Assembly: GCA_037043015.1 (NCBI GenBank)
Contig: CM073326.1
Location: 5,925,845-5,989,844, forward strand
Length of the DNA: 64,000 nt
Source: Bryum argenteum
Lineage: Eukaryota; Streptophyta; Bryopsida; Bryales; Bryaceae
Reading direction: 5' to 3'
Position numbers and translations under genes: made by a program. Under the pieces are notes generated by a model, which searched no databases, was not told the origin of the DNA, and saw only the letters and a program-made list of their open reading frames with translations. Of this stretch, positions 1 to 12,195 are shown in pieces; position 1 is the stretch's first letter; every line of letters begins with the position of its first letter.

Positions 1-96
1 AGAGACAAAGCCCAATAGTACTGACCTCTTTATGGATATTATTTTTCTTAGTGATAGAGTATGAGTCAGTTTTGTATGGATCTTGATTGTGTGCAG

Positions 97-3000
97 GAAT
101 GAAAGTGAGCTCAAAAATGCTATTATTAATCGAGTTGAAGAGATGATCGATTCACTGCAAGTCGAAAGATCACAATGTGTTCCAAATTGTGTTGTTGGTC
201 GTAAGAAGCTGCTTGGATCGGCTCTCAGTAAACTTGAATTGATGGGGAATAATGTTGCCATACTTGGTATTTGGGGCGCGGGTGGCATTGGCAAAACAAC
301 TCTTGCGAAGGAATTATACAATCATTACTCAAGGCAACGATCATTTGGGTACCAAGCCTTCTTGGAGCTAGGCAAAGGTAAAGATGTGGTGCATTTGCAG
401 AATCAAGTACTTCAGCTGCTCGGCAAGAAGGAGAAAAATGTGGCTGAAACGTACGGAGGTTATTTCAAGAAACTTGGTTAGTGTGAAGGCACTTGTGGTA
501 GATGACATCTCCTACTTGCAACATTTCACAAAGCTCATACCTGACTTGAAGAAACTTGGAGGTGGAAGTCGTATCATTTTAACATCACGTGACAAGGATG
601 TCTTAGATTTGGCCTTCAAGGAAGCACCTCAAGCTCACTATCTAGTTGAGATGCCGGTGCTAAACTTTCATGAGTCATTGGAGTTGTTTTGTGTTCACGC
701 ATTTGTAAACAAATCAATTCCAAACCATAAGCACCCATTTTACCCTCTTGCAAAGAAAGTAACAGATATGTGTAAGGGATTACCATTGGCGGTGGAGATC
801 ATTGGAAAGCACTTATATAATAGGTCGGAAGAAGAGAGGGAAGAGGAAGCTAGAGAAATGAGCCCCAATTTGGACGTCCTTGATACACTAAGTATGAGCT
901 ACAAGGGACTTCGTTTGAAGTCGGACAAGATGATGTTCTTGGATATTGCTTGTCTCATGGTTGGACTTCCAAAGGAAGATGCTATAGACATTTGGGAGTC
1001 TTGTGCGTCACGTGATTCGAATCCTCTGTGGAGGCCAAACTACTGTTTGACCTCTAGAAAGGTGAAGGGCTCCTTGCAAACTTTAATAAACAAGTCTCTT
1101 GTGAAAGTGAGCTATGGCGGGAGATTGACCATGCACGACCTCATCCAAGAGATGGGTAGAAAGATGGTTCAAGATGAGTTGGTAGATGGAAAAGCTCGCA
1201 GCCTTGAAAAATACAGCCACTTGTGGGATCCTGCAGATGTCGAGGATGTTCTAAATAATGAAGAGGTATGTATATTAAACATCTTTGTATGTAGTACAAT
1301 CCAACATGTGTTGCAATTCTTTTTGCAATTTTGGAACTCTTTGAATTGTTTTACTTTTACTTTTCTAGTGTAGGAGTATTATGTGGAATTCATCCTATTT
1401 AATCTTATGCGTTTTGGATCCTTTAGGTATATGGAAAGTATTAGTGTCTCAAAATGAAAACTCTATTTTGGGGAATGATCTTGTCATATTCTTTGATTTC
1501 TTTAATAAAATCATTGAGTAATATATATGGTAATTTTTTAAAATCTAATTTTATCTTTGTATGGGATTCATTATTGGCTATATCGTTTGAAATTCAGAGA
1601 CGTACTGTATGTAGTAAAAAAATCTCCTGTTTGTGACTCTAAAGTATTTTCTGAAATTTCTCTCCTTTGTATTCAAGCTTGAGGCAATTGAATTCAAATA
1701 TTAGATCTAGATTAGATCAAACATAGTGAAAGAAGGTATTTCCACAAAAGTATAGCATTGTAGAGGCCCAACATGACATGAAGTTTACAACATGTCGTTA
1801 TAAATAGCAACTATTTCATTATAAACTAGAACACCTACTACCACCAAGTTCTAACACCTAAAGTTGCTATTAGAGCTTTGGTTAGGCATTGTATAAACTA
1901 ACTTCCTAATACTTTCTTGACATACATTCTCCTTTGCCAAATCGTCTAATGTGCATGTTTTGTTTTTACTTTGTGGTCTTTTATTTAAATTGATTTGGTC
2001 CTCCTGTTTTCTATGGGATTGAGGTGTTATAAATTTGGTAGGCATCGATCAATGTTCTGCACACCATTTGGTACGTAATGTTCAGCATTTAATTAATTAC
2101 TATTTAACAAAGTTTAATCCAAGAATTTCAAGAGCAATACATGTATACTATTTGTGACAGTTTCTCCCTCAGAAACTTTCTAAGGTATGTCAAAAATCAA
2201 CATACTCACGAATCATGTACATGCAATTGTAAATTCTCTCAACTTCAAACTTCTTGCAAATCTCATACTTGACATTAGTCTTTGTGTGTGGAAATTGAGC
2301 TTGATGTCGATAAAGTAATCCACATGATCAATGCAAATTGATTTTTAGATTTTATATTGACTTGAAAAAATGTGTTTATACTTCTCAAAAACAAGAGAAA
2401 TTTCCTTATAATTTCTTCAGCAACTTGCCAAATTTTCAACTCGATTGTAGACATTGCCAGAGTTTGGAGAGATGTTTTAAACTATATAGGGATCCAAGAT
2501 ATGTTGACACTTGGTTAGTTTCCCTAACTAACATCTGCGTATTGATTTGTGGCATTACATTAATAGCGGTTCTCATTTGAAACTTTTGGATCATGCCTAG
2601 TATTTGTGGAGCTCGTGTCATAAATAGTGTGACTCATATTGTAATTTTTAGTTACAATTTTTGAATGTTGTGTGTTCTCATTTAGTGGTTCTTGGTACTT
2701 GGCACTTATTCAGGGGACAAAAGAAGTCCGAGGCCTATCGTTGGTTGGCTTGAATGGGAAGACTTTCATGACTTCAGCATTTCGGAGCATGACTGAGATT
2801 CACTTGCTCCAATTAGATGGAGTTCATATAGAGGGAGACTTTTCACAAATGCCCAAAAAGACCCGTTGGATGCAGTGGAGGAATTCATATCTTTGGAGTC
2901 TGCCTTTGGAGCTGCATTGCTCGAACTTGGTAGTTTTGGATCTTTCGGGTAGTAAGAATCTCACTCAATTATGGGGAGATCATGATGCATTTCAGGTATA

Positions 3001-5061
3001 CAATTTGCGTCCATTTCTCACTTGAACTCTCTACTCTAGAAAGATACACATAGAATAGTAAGTGAATTCGGTGTTTAGTAGAGTATTGATAATTAAACTA
3101 GTGTAAATGTGCATGGTTAGTGAGGAGCTTGCAAATTATTTGTGTTGTGTTTTCTACGCTTCATTGTTGCTGTAGAGTCACTTTGTCATACGTTGAGTTT
3201 CTTGTATCAGACAGTTTGCACTATTAAGATGGTTCTCATTATGTTTGAGTGTATTTAAATACAGGTTCCGATGTTACTGAAGACTCTAATTCTTGTAAAT
3301 TGCACCTCGCTAGAGAAGATTCCAGAAAATATCAAGTTTCTTACGAGGCTAAGGAAACTCAATTAGTATAATTACGAGAAGCTCACATCTCTACCAAGTT
3401 CTCTTGGCGAATTGAAGGGACTCGTCACTTTGTACTTGAATGGTTGCAAGCGTTTGGAGGCCTTGCCTGATAGTGTGGTGAAGCTCTCAATTCTCAAGAC
3501 ATTCACCAGGACCGGATGCGTCAAGATACAAAATCTGCCAGCAAATTTTGGAAATCTCACGGCATTGGTTACATTCTCCGCTTTGGGAGCTTCCAGTCTA
3601 ACTGCCTTACCTGATTCTTTCTCCAAGTTAAGTCGTTTGGAGATGCTGGAGGTGCGTAGATGCAAATCTTTATCCCAGCTGCCGAGATCTGTGAAGAAAC
3701 TAACGCACTTGAGATATTTCTATGTAAGCGACACACCTATCCGAGATTTACCCAGTGACCTCGGGGATCTCAAAATCAGTACATGGCTTGATCTCTCAGG
3801 GTGCCACCAATTAGAGAGCCTCCCCGACAGTTTTGGAGACCTACTTAATCTCGAGTATCTCACCCTAGGTAGGAGCTTGATGTTCAGGAAGCTATCAAAC
3901 AACTTTGGACAGTTGAAACTTCTTCGTCACCTAAACCTTGCTGAGTGTCCCACTGAAGACGGAGATATACCTTCCAGCTTTGGAGGCTTGCAGAATTTAT
4001 CGTACCTTTATATGGAGAAAAATAAGATGACAAAGTTGCCTTGTAGCTTCAAGTTTTTGACAAGCTTGAAGAACTTGTATATGCAAGGAAGCCCTAATCT
4101 TGTTGTTGTTGAATCTCTGCCCGTGTCACTTGAAAGGTTGGACCTTGGAGATTGCCCCAAAATGGTGATTGTTTTTGTCAAGGAGCTATCGAAGCTTACA
4201 GTACTCATCCTGTACAATTGCAAAAGCTTCACTAAGTTGGAAGGGGTGGAACATGCGGAGTCCCTTGAGAAACTGAACGTGAGTGAATGTTGTAGTCTGT
4301 TGGAACTACAAATTGACCTCCTCCAACTAAGAATAACAGAGTGCTACATAAGTCGCAGTGGAGTGTGCGTGAAGTATAACAACGATTGGAACCAGGTATT
4401 AGACATTGTCCTCTAAACTTTTCCTGTATCCACAAGAAGCTCACAGAAAGCACTGTTTGCAATATTGAATGTTGGATTGACATTCCAAGTCCTAACATTT
4501 CTAAGCTGAATGTATACGAGGACTTTTTCAGGCTAGAGCTCCATTTCGACAAGTGGTCAACTACTATGACCATGCCATGGGGTTTGTTGAGAACTCAATG
4601 ACGAGAAAGATTTCTACATGAAAAGACGTAGCTGAGTTGTGCATGGAAACTGGAATCATGGGGAGCGGTGTTGCAGCCGTTGTCATTACGCTGGTGGCAC
4701 ACGACCAAGGTTGCTCGGACTATGTCTATTCTCAGTGGCGAAACTTCCTATACGAGGATTTCAAAGTGGGAATTGTTCGATCCGATGAAGGATCGGATGT
4801 GGAAGTGTTCACATGGCAACTTTTTAGCTTGCGCCAAGGAGACCATAGAGATCAAGTGTACTTGTGCTTAATACGCAAACCACACCCGCTCATTCAAAGC
4901 CTGAAGCAGGACGACAAGCTTTGTGTTTACACATCCTCCAGATATGAGGAACGGGAAATCATAGTCATACAAGGACAATTCATGTTGCATACGACCAGGA
5001 TACATTGGAAGATCCGTTTCACAATCTAATACCGAGAGATAATTTGAGCAGTAGTTTGTGA
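97..5061 (+). pseudogene. TNL copy A, NBS-LRR part, decayed (5' TIR exon outside window)
   Basis: This is the remnant of a TIR-NBS-LRR intracellular immune receptor. Exons by comparison with copy B: NBS 97-1265 (acceptor after GTGCAG), LRR-a 2714-2995, LRR-b 3265-4395, C-terminal 4532-5061. The NBS exon shows the P-loop GAGGIGKTT, kinase-2 VVDDISYL, RNBS-B GGGSRIILTSRD, GLPL, FLDIACL and MHDLIQEMGR. Four lesions are visible against copy B: an extra G near 476 shifts the frame just before kinase-2; TAG at 3364-3366 stops the first LRR of exon LRR-b; TGA at 4619-4621 stops the last exon; and a 1-base loss near 4977 shifts its end. The rest of the LRR stays open (3412-4395), so decay is recent. 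The window begins in the TIR-NBS intron, so the TIR exon is not seen. It is very unlikely to make a full receptor. Confidence 0.9.
1266..2713 (+). other. Intron between NBS and LRR exons of copy A
   Basis: A 1.45-kb AT-rich intron begins GTATGT after the NBS exon and ends TTCAG before GGGACA. The same intron, with the same length and clear similarity, lies in copy B (18762-20210) and copy C (48569-50010). I see no gene in it. Confidence 0.75.
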
Positions 5062-5810
5062 GCACAAACTTTTAAAAGCACTCACCGAAAACTATTGCAT
5101 CAAATTCACTATCAAATATACTTAGTGATGGTGATTTGCCTGTCAAAGTTCTCCGACGAATTGTGTATCAACCATCTTTCCGTCCAAGTCAATAGCGAAG
5201 GCCTCTTCTCAATAGCAGTAAGTTCCACTTCTTCAATTATTGAATCTTGAGCTTACAATCGTTCTCTTTTCCTCAAGCTTGCTATGGGTTCTCAGTGTTG
5301 CAGGTCATGGACCAAAGTAAGCCCTTAAAAATTTGTAATATCTGCGACAATATCTTCTAAGCGTGGTTATCATTACAACTCATGTGTTGATTTCAAAATG
5401 TGACAGAGTTGCAAGGAGGTGCAACAATCAGTCCATCCGTTGGCCCATCTTAAACGTTTTTTAGGCGAACGGCCATAATCGCATGTTGCATTATGAAAGC
5501 ACAGTTAAGAATTGGGGGTATGTGGTGGATGATTTCTTGTGAAGTGAGAACTTCCTCGTTTTCGGTGATTCTCTATGTGCTAGTACTAAAAGATTTTATG
5601 CTGCGGATCGATTATCCGTATTAAACCCAATTCACAAGATCGGCTACATCGTCGGTGTGCAAGAGTAAGTTTCAAAGAATCACTGTTGAAGCATCGGAAC
5701 TTGCACTATATGGTACCCGCACGAAATCAATGGCATTGAGGAGCTGAAAGTGAAACATTATTACGTGATTGGCTGCTTCACAATATCAAAGCTTTTAAAA
5801 TAGTCGTTTA
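4532..5810 (+). pseudogene. C-terminal module 1 behind copy A (exon 5 plus decayed downstream exons)
   Basis: It starts with exon 5 of TNL copy A. Further segments that resemble exons follow, each ending in GTAAGT: about 5130-5217 (reads ..SDELCINHLSVQVNSEG.., donor after GCA), about 5300-5460 (Cys pair C-N-I-C, then ..GYHYNSC.., frame broken by one base), about 5520-5665 and about 5690-5800. The same segments recur in order, less damaged, at 6190-7600, so the block is one half of a tandem duplication. Whether these were coding exons of the receptor or a neighbouring gene is inference. No intact frame joins them here. Confidence 0.55.
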
Positions 5811-6189
5811 CAAACAGGGATTGAGGCTTTACCTATTCCCGCCCGCGCTTGCAAAGGCTGGGCAAGCTAGACCACCTACCCGCAGCCCTTCCACGAGGGT
5901 TTGAAAATCCTTGCTCCGTTAGTCTCCTGCTTCTGCGCCAATGACGTTCTCTTCGGCCTCTCAAGCTCGCACATGCTGGTATACCTTCTGACTTCTCTCG
6001 GTGCTCGTCGTTCCTCTTAAGCAACCTTCCAGCAGCAGCGTAAGAACACGAACCTGCTGCTGTACAAAGATGAAGTGAAGTTTATATGACGAAGTGCAAT
6101 TTCTATAGACTTTCTACAAAAATGCAGTGTGATGTTCCGAGCACAATGTAAATCATAAGTTGCGGCGATCTGAGACCTCTTGAGCGTAG

Positions 6190-7600
6190 AATGGAAGGGG
6201 CAGCTCACAACATGCTGCTGGCAGAATGATGACACTTTCTCAAGCAGTTTGTCATAAGGTGGTATCTGATGTTGCTTTGATGGGACAAGAATGCATAGAA
6301 CGTGGTGGCACACGTTTGAGGTTAGTCAGACTTCACTCGTTCACATGGACGAACGATATCGTGTTGGCTACAATCTTGAAGCACGGCTGCAATCTTGAAG
6401 CACGACTCATACAATTAGAGGAAGGATGGATTGGATGTGGAGGTGTTTGCGAGCCGTCTTTACACATTACGCCACGCCACGCAGACCATAAGAATCCAAA
6501 TGTATATGTGCACATTACGCAGATTGCAACCGCTCATTCAATCTCAAAGGCTGAAGCAGGGCAACAAACTTATTGTGTTTGCACTATCCGGATAGCAGAA
6601 ATGGAGAATCTGAGTCATGTAAGGACAGATTCTTGTTGCTTCTGACCAGGATACAACGGAAGACCCGACCAGGATACTACGGAAGACCCATGTCAGAATT
6701 TGTTGCTGAGAGATAATTTGAGCAACGATATCCGAGCACAACCTTTTCCAAGAGTCTGCCAAGCATTCACCAAAAACCGTCACATCTTCACAATCAAAAA
6801 TAGTGATGTTAATTAGGTTGTCATAGTTTTTGCACGAGTGGTTTGTGAAGCACTTGCCGTCGAAGTGGATAGCCGATCCCCTCGCTCGGAAGTTGTAAGT
6901 TCCACTGCCAGGATCATTCAACAGCTTACCATCGTTGTCTTATCTTGGAGCTTGCTAAGAATTCTCTGTGTTGCAGTCAGGTGCCTACCATGTCCTTCAG
7001 AAGCTGTGGCATCTGCAGCGATGTCATTTCTGAACCGGGTTACCATAACAACGCATGTGCTGATTTCCGCATGTGTAAGAGTTTCAATGAGGTGCAGCAA
7101 TGAGCCCAACCATCGGAACATTCTTTGAAAGCGATTGAGGCGAATCCTGTTGCTTCACGATGAAAGCACAAATGAGGACTGGGGGTATCTGATGCGTGCT
7201 TTAGGGTGGTGTGATAGCTTTCCTGCTTCGGGTGATTCCCTCCTTCTACAAATGCTAGAGTTTGTGTGAAGCAACGACCGTCGGAATCAAACCCAAATTA
7301 CGATACTGACTACATCGTGGACGTGGACATGGACGAGGACATCGTGGACGTGGCATAGTAAGTTCTTTTGGTTCACTACTTGTGCATCAGAGGATGCACT
7401 GTGTTGTCTCTGCAGCAAATCAAAGGCGGTGGAGGGGTGGATATGAAACATCATCACTCGACGGTGATTGCTGCTTCGCAATATCACTCGAGCGGAGGGA
7501 GAAGAGGTATGTCCACTTACAATGGTCTCCCAACAACCCTTCTTGTGAGACCGTCTTCATGGTACGGATATCTATATATTCCGGCAGTAAGTTCCTGCAA
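6190..7600 (+). pseudogene. C-terminal module 2 behind copy A, decayed paralogue of exon 5 and following exons
   Basis: From about 6390 one frame reads LDVEVFASRLYTLR and MYMCTLRRLQPLIQ, matching exon 5 of copy B (SDVEVFTWDLF, VYLCTLRRPHSLIQ), but it is broken by stops near 6593 and 6610. A second block at 6840-6896 ends at a GTAAGT donor. A third, from 6990, reads MSFRSCGICSDVISEPGY and NNACADFRMCKSF, a Cys-rich segment resembling a ZZ finger. A fourth, at about 7262-7356, ends in an acidic Asp-Val run coded by repeated GTGGAC. A fifth, at about 7380-7590, reads RRWRGGYETSSLDGDCCFA. Module 1 has the same order, so this is a tandem duplicate. Exact exon limits are uncertain. Confidence 0.55.
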
Positions 7601-7654
7601 ATCTGAAGGACGCTCAGCATGTTGTAACAACTTACAATGCACTCTGGTGCATTT

Positions 7655-8325
7655 CATTGTGGAGTCATTCTATTGATGTGCCTCTACTTCTGGAGTAGCT
7701 GAAATGTATTCTGGATTGAGTAGGATCAGAAACTGGTCATTGTACTCTCGCCAGAGAACTCAATCCCCTTCGCATGCTTTTCCAAGTGGGCCACTATTGT
7801 GTTCACTCTTTAGCAAGTACTGCACATCGATTTATCTTTCTCCATTCAGTATACTTTTGAATCAAATTATTCGCATGTATCTGATGTGAGATGGAAACTT
7901 CCTCACTCGCTCAATTGTGATGTTTGTTTGATACAACAAGATCGAGATTCCGTTGGGCCGCAGATCGTTCCAGAACTGGCGCTTGGGTCATCCCACGAAG
8001 GAAATAGTTAGGTCTCAAGAAATGCAGGAGTGCAGTACATGAAGTAATACAGCACATATAACTTGGGGAGTTTTACAATAGAGAAAGTGGAGTGGGGCGA
8101 ATGGAATGTAGACATCAACCCCTGAAATCTGATGATCTGCAAAGGCTCCAAGTCCTCTGATTTATCTTTCGTGCCTTCAAATGCATGCAATTTTCTTTTT
8201 TGTAATTTCTTTTTTTGTTCCATGATCCCAACGGAGCGTGAAGTGAAGCTCATGGCAATTTTGCATTTGTGAATGCATGCACTTACACGGTAGGATGAAG
8301 AACATTAGTGGGCTCGTCGAAATCA

Positions 8326-8356
<31 letters not shown>

Positions 8357-9573
8357 CTTTATCTTGAAAACGGGCCTACGTAATGAAATTTTTACATGTA
8401 AATTGTTAAGCATTTCTTTAAGAATGATAAGAACTGTGAGGGTAAGAATTATGAGGACATGTACGTAACTCATCTATGTATGTGGAGAGCCTCATGTCAA
8501 ATTTAAATTGACTTCCAGTAATGGTGTTTTTGGCCCCAAAACATCACTTTCCCATACAAGAGCAAGAAAATTTATTTTTTCTTCAACTTTAATTATTATA
8601 GAAGCACAAATGGTGAGAATTCCAAACCTAAGATTTGGCAAACATGTACATGTATAGGCTAGGCACTAGATCTGACCATCACATCTCTCAAATCATGTTT
8701 AGAGTTGAAAAAGTGCATCTTGAATTACAAAATGGACAATTTAATGGGTTTTTGACTTTTTTTTTGTTTTTTCTTTTTCGTTAAACATGTATACGAAGGA
8801 AAATAGAAAAGAAATTTAGCAAGTTGTGAATAGAGTGTGTATTTTACCCGTGAATTATGTATGAAATCAAGCTCCAAAAATCAATATTTTAAACACCTTT
8901 TTAATTTCAAGTGGGTAGCTCCAAAATCATCAAATAACATTTTGAAGTCTTAGTTCCTAGTGCCTAGCTTTGAAGATTGATCATAGAATCAATTTGAAGT
9001 TGGGCATATCCGCATATGGAATAGTGCAGTTTTTGGAGTTGGGGCATGATGAATGAACCATAAAGCAATCAACAATGAGCTTGCAACCTCTATCAAGGCT
9101 ATGTACAATCTCAATTCTACCTACCACAATCCTTTAAAGCACAAGTGACTTTATCCCCAATAGAATCTTACTTAATATTACAAGGTAAATAAATATATGG
9201 TTTGTGATGATCATTGCTATTTAACAAGATATGTAAATGTGGTAATTAAGATATATATGTATTTTAATCAACTAGTCTAACCCCTCCAAATCCTTGTATT
9301 CTAAAGAGCTTCAGAACCAAAGCCAGGTTACACAACTCAAATTTTATGTCTACGCATATTGGCTTCCTTTTTAAAGCCTTCTTGTAAGACCCTCTTCAAT
9401 ATTCTTACTGTAAGTTATATGGATCCTTCCAACTAAGAAGGACGTTGAGCCCGTTGTTGCGACTTGTAATGCGCTCTTGTGCAATTTGATATGGTGTCAT
9501 CCTTATGATCGACGTGCTTCCACTTCTGAAGTATCTTTGGAATTCTGGTTAGAGAAGAATGTGAAACTCAGAA
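7655..9573. other. Intergenic DNA downstream of copy A, repeated behind copies B and C
   Basis: There is no supported gene. From 7655 this stretch is clearly similar to 36649 onward and to 53293-54540, which places it in the tandem repeat unit rather than as single-copy spacer. It contains a T-tract at about 8330-8356. The reading frames here are short, and those that span the T/A tract are low complexity. Confidence 0.7.
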
Positions 9574-9585
9574 GGGGAGAGACTT

Positions 9586-9680
9586 ATAGGTAGGTAGGTA
9601 GAAACTCGGGTCCTTTCTAAGGGGCCGGCATGAATGAAGTGTCTGTTCGTAATGCTAATATCCCGATGGCCACCAGACAA
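9586..9680 (-). mobile_element. Short retroposon fragment with microsatellite tail, 12-bp target duplication
   Basis: A 95-bp insert is flanked on both sides by GGGGAGAGACTT (9574-9585 and 9681-9692). The equivalent place in the next unit (about 38663-38676) has one copy of this site, with one substitution, and no insert. The left end is a short repeat of ATAGGTAGGTAGG, which on the minus strand would be a (CTAC)n tail. A longer relative lies at 53466-53587. Variable 5' truncation, a simple-repeat tail and long target duplications are hallmarks of target-primed reverse transcription (LINE or SINE). Placing it on the minus strand is inference. Confidence 0.6.
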
Positions 9681-9780
9681 GGGGAGAGACTTCTATTACA
9701 CTCTTAGAGATGCGAGCTCGAGGTGCATAAGATTTACAAACCCCTATGCTAGAGAGGGAAGATTTTTACATTCGAACCAT

Positions 9781-9840
9781 GCCTTAAAACCTTATTTTCC
9801 AAGTTGAAAAAAAAGTACTTGGAAAATAAGGTTTTAAGGC
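9781..9840. repeat. Perfect 24-bp inverted repeat (hairpin)
   Basis: Arms 9781-9804 and 9817-9840 are exact reverse complements around a 12-base A-rich loop. The paralogous hairpin at 38783-38842 has one mismatch in the arms. It could be a very small palindromic MITE, or a transcript hairpin if transcribed. No target duplication is evident. Confidence 0.8.
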
Positions 9841-10449
9841 ATAATCTCACCATTTGGATCTTTCATCCAATTATTCTTTACATGCCATTTTTATCATCAA
9901 AGAGGGGCCTTTGTAGTTGAATTTGAGTATAATTCCATGTGAACATTCAGCATTTCTTTAGGTTTTACAGGTCAAAATTGCATGAACATGTTCCTAACTC
10001 ACTTATGAACAAAGAATTTGAAGAGCCATATTTCAATTTTAGTCTTAAGATTACATCGAAAGTTGAAAATTTTCATCTTACATTGAAAGAGGGTGGTTTT
10101 AAGAAGTATTGGTAGTTTTGGGGGCTTTTGACTTTAGGAGTTAAGGGGATATTGTGTTTATGTATGAATTAACCATGTAGCTCTTGTTCCGTAACATAAT
10201 TTGTATGTTTGATTATCTGACTGGACTATTGTAAATGTTGAATTGTAAATTGGAATCCAACCGAACAAAGAACATTGAAAGCAAACAGTACGATGAACAT
10301 AGAGCTCTTAGAGAATATTAATAAGGTTTCTGAGTTAAAACTATCCCTTACAAATCTAAGATCGTACCTAGACCATATCACATATTTCAACTTGGATGGT
10401 GTTGGGTATCTTCCTAAAATACAATAGTACAGTGAAGTATGCATACATA

Positions 10450-10486
<37 letters not shown>

Positions 10487-10612
10487 GCTTGCAATGGAAA
10501 TATGCACCCCCTTGTTTATAACTTCAAAACAAGAGTTGCTTGCAAGAAATTGCATACCATTATTTCATTTGATCTTTGATCAACTTCAATATTTTATCAC
10601 ATAGAGCAGACT

Positions 10613-10868
10613 AACCCCAATTCCGTTAAAATGGCATTATTCCAGTAAAATGGCACACCTCAACTTTTTGAACTGTAGTTCAAAAACCATGTCATATAAC
10701 AGAATTTTAATGTGATATTAGGGAAAATGAGTGATAATGTGTATAAAGAAGTGATATTAGAAAAGAAATGTGATATTATAGAATATACCATTTTATATGA
10801 GCACAAATGTAAGATCTAGTGTGACAAAATGACACATGGCATAGTGCCATTTTAACGGAATTGGGGTT
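10613..10868. mobile_element. 256-bp MITE, copy 1 (5-bp target duplication AGACT)
   Basis: The terminal inverted repeats begin AACCCCAATTCCGTTA and are matched at the right end by TAACGGAATTGGGGTT. AGACT lies immediately on both sides (10608-10612 and 10869-10873). The interior is AT-rich with recurring GTGATATTA motifs and no coding capacity. Copies of the same length and ends lie at 39751-40007, 51820-52075 and 58789-59045. A 5-bp duplication does not fit the usual plant MITE superfamilies (2, 3, 8 or 9-11 bp), so I do not assign one. Confidence 0.85.
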
Positions 10869-10873
10869 AGACT

Positions 10874-11353
10874 TGATTAGCAATTTGAAGTTTTAGTATG
10901 TCAATCACATAGTCAAAGTTTGACGTGAGAAAGTTTAGAGGTCAACTTTAAAATCCAAAGATCTATGTTTTAAAGTTTACATTTATTTGAGGTTGGAAAA
11001 ATCTAAAAATTTGTCAAAAACAAGAAGAACCTTATGTCCAACTCTAAGCACAAAGATTTTACGTATGGTCATAGTTGTGAATATTAACATATGGCATACT
11101 TTTAAATATACGAGTTAGGTATTTGATCCTAAGATTTAGTCTTCAAATACATCAATGATTGAATTTTGATATTTCATGATAAAAGAGCAAATTCAAGGGT
11201 TAATTTGAAAACTTTTGTTACTTCATTTTAGAAACTAAAAAGATTAATTTCAACCCCTTCTTCTAGGCTACCCAAAACAACAAAAGCCCATTTCTTGTTC
11301 CTTAGGCCTTTAGGGATTAACCTCTATTTGTCATGGTATGTTTAATTTGAGTC
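10874..11353. other. Intergenic repeat DNA with an old TTAA-element end
   Basis: There is no gene. The empty TTAA site that is filled in the sister unit by the element at 40113 lies at 10970-10973. At about 11250-11317 is the right end of an older relative (CTTCTAGGCTACCC to TTTAGGGATTAA), also present at about 42267-42330. The remainder is AT-rich and shared with 41976-42355. Confidence 0.55.
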
Positions 11354-11357
11354 TTAA

Positions 11358-11964
11358 CCCTTAAGCGGGCCGAATGTCGAAAAACGACATTTTGGATGAC
11401 AGAAACTTTGGAGAGTCATAACTTCTTCATCCGGACTCCGTTTTGGACGAAATCACTTGGGTTGGGTCCCAAATCAAGTCTAGTTCACGTCATAAAAATC
11501 TCAGACCCATACAATGAAGTATGAATTAATGGCATGCATTTCAGTGACAGCAGCCTAGTTTTAGACATTTTTTCCTTTGTAAAATTTAGGGCAGTTTTCA
11601 CCATTGCAGGGCCATAATTTGCACAAAGAAATTTTTCTCATGGTTTTTTTTTGTTCAAGGATGCTACTGAGATGAAGGTGAACAACATTCTAATTGGTGA
11701 CTTTTTCATTGCAATAAGTCTAATGGTAGCATTTTCACTTTAAAGTGGAAATGATGAAATTATGTGATCATTTTTGAGTATTAATACATTATGATCTCGC
11801 AATCTATGAAGCCTCATGACTCAAAATTTGACCCACATGATGTTCAATATGTCTACGACAAGATTGTACGGTTGAGATTTGGATAACACACTTTTACCTC
11901 CACCTATGACAATGCTTTTGAGGATGTGTTCATTTTACTACAAATGAGTCAAACCATTTAGGGG
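11358..11964. mobile_element. TTAA-flanked transposon, 607 bp (family 1)
   Basis: TTAA lies at both ends (11354-11357 and 11965-11968). The ends read CCCTTAAGCGGG on the left and CCATTTAGGGG on the right. The sister unit carries a single TTAA (42356-42359) at the same place with the flanks joined (GAGTC-TTAA-ATTTC), which is direct evidence of a past insertion or a clean excision. There is no open frame of note, so it is non-autonomous. TTAA duplication with CCC-starting ends is typical of piggyBac, and TTAA is also used by Kolobok. The superfamily is inferred. Confidence 0.75.
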
Positions 11965-12195
11965 TTAAACTTCAAAGCAAATTGTAAGTGAAAGTAATTT
12001 GTTCAATTGTCGACCATACATTCTTATCCCCTTCAAAAACTAGACTCTACTTGGATCCAATCCTACAAATAACATCAAATTCATCGTTGAATTAAGGAGG
12101 TTCAACTCCTTTAAAAGCATGTATTATTTTAGTTGTTTTGGTATTATTAGTAGAGGAACATTATCCCAATCTAATACCAAACATCTTCTAGTTAA

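Noticed and set aside
6226-6645. A 139-codon plus-strand frame behind copy A as a separate gene
   Set aside because: Its first half aligns loosely with exon 5 of the TNL and its second half is out of frame with that homology. It is better explained as decayed module 2.
8177-8473. Frames across the poly-T/poly-A tract (Lys- or Phe-rich peptides), also at 10226-10555, 39391-39742 and 59690-60090
   Set aside because: They consist of homopolymer translation on both strands and have no conserved sequence. They are low-complexity by-products.
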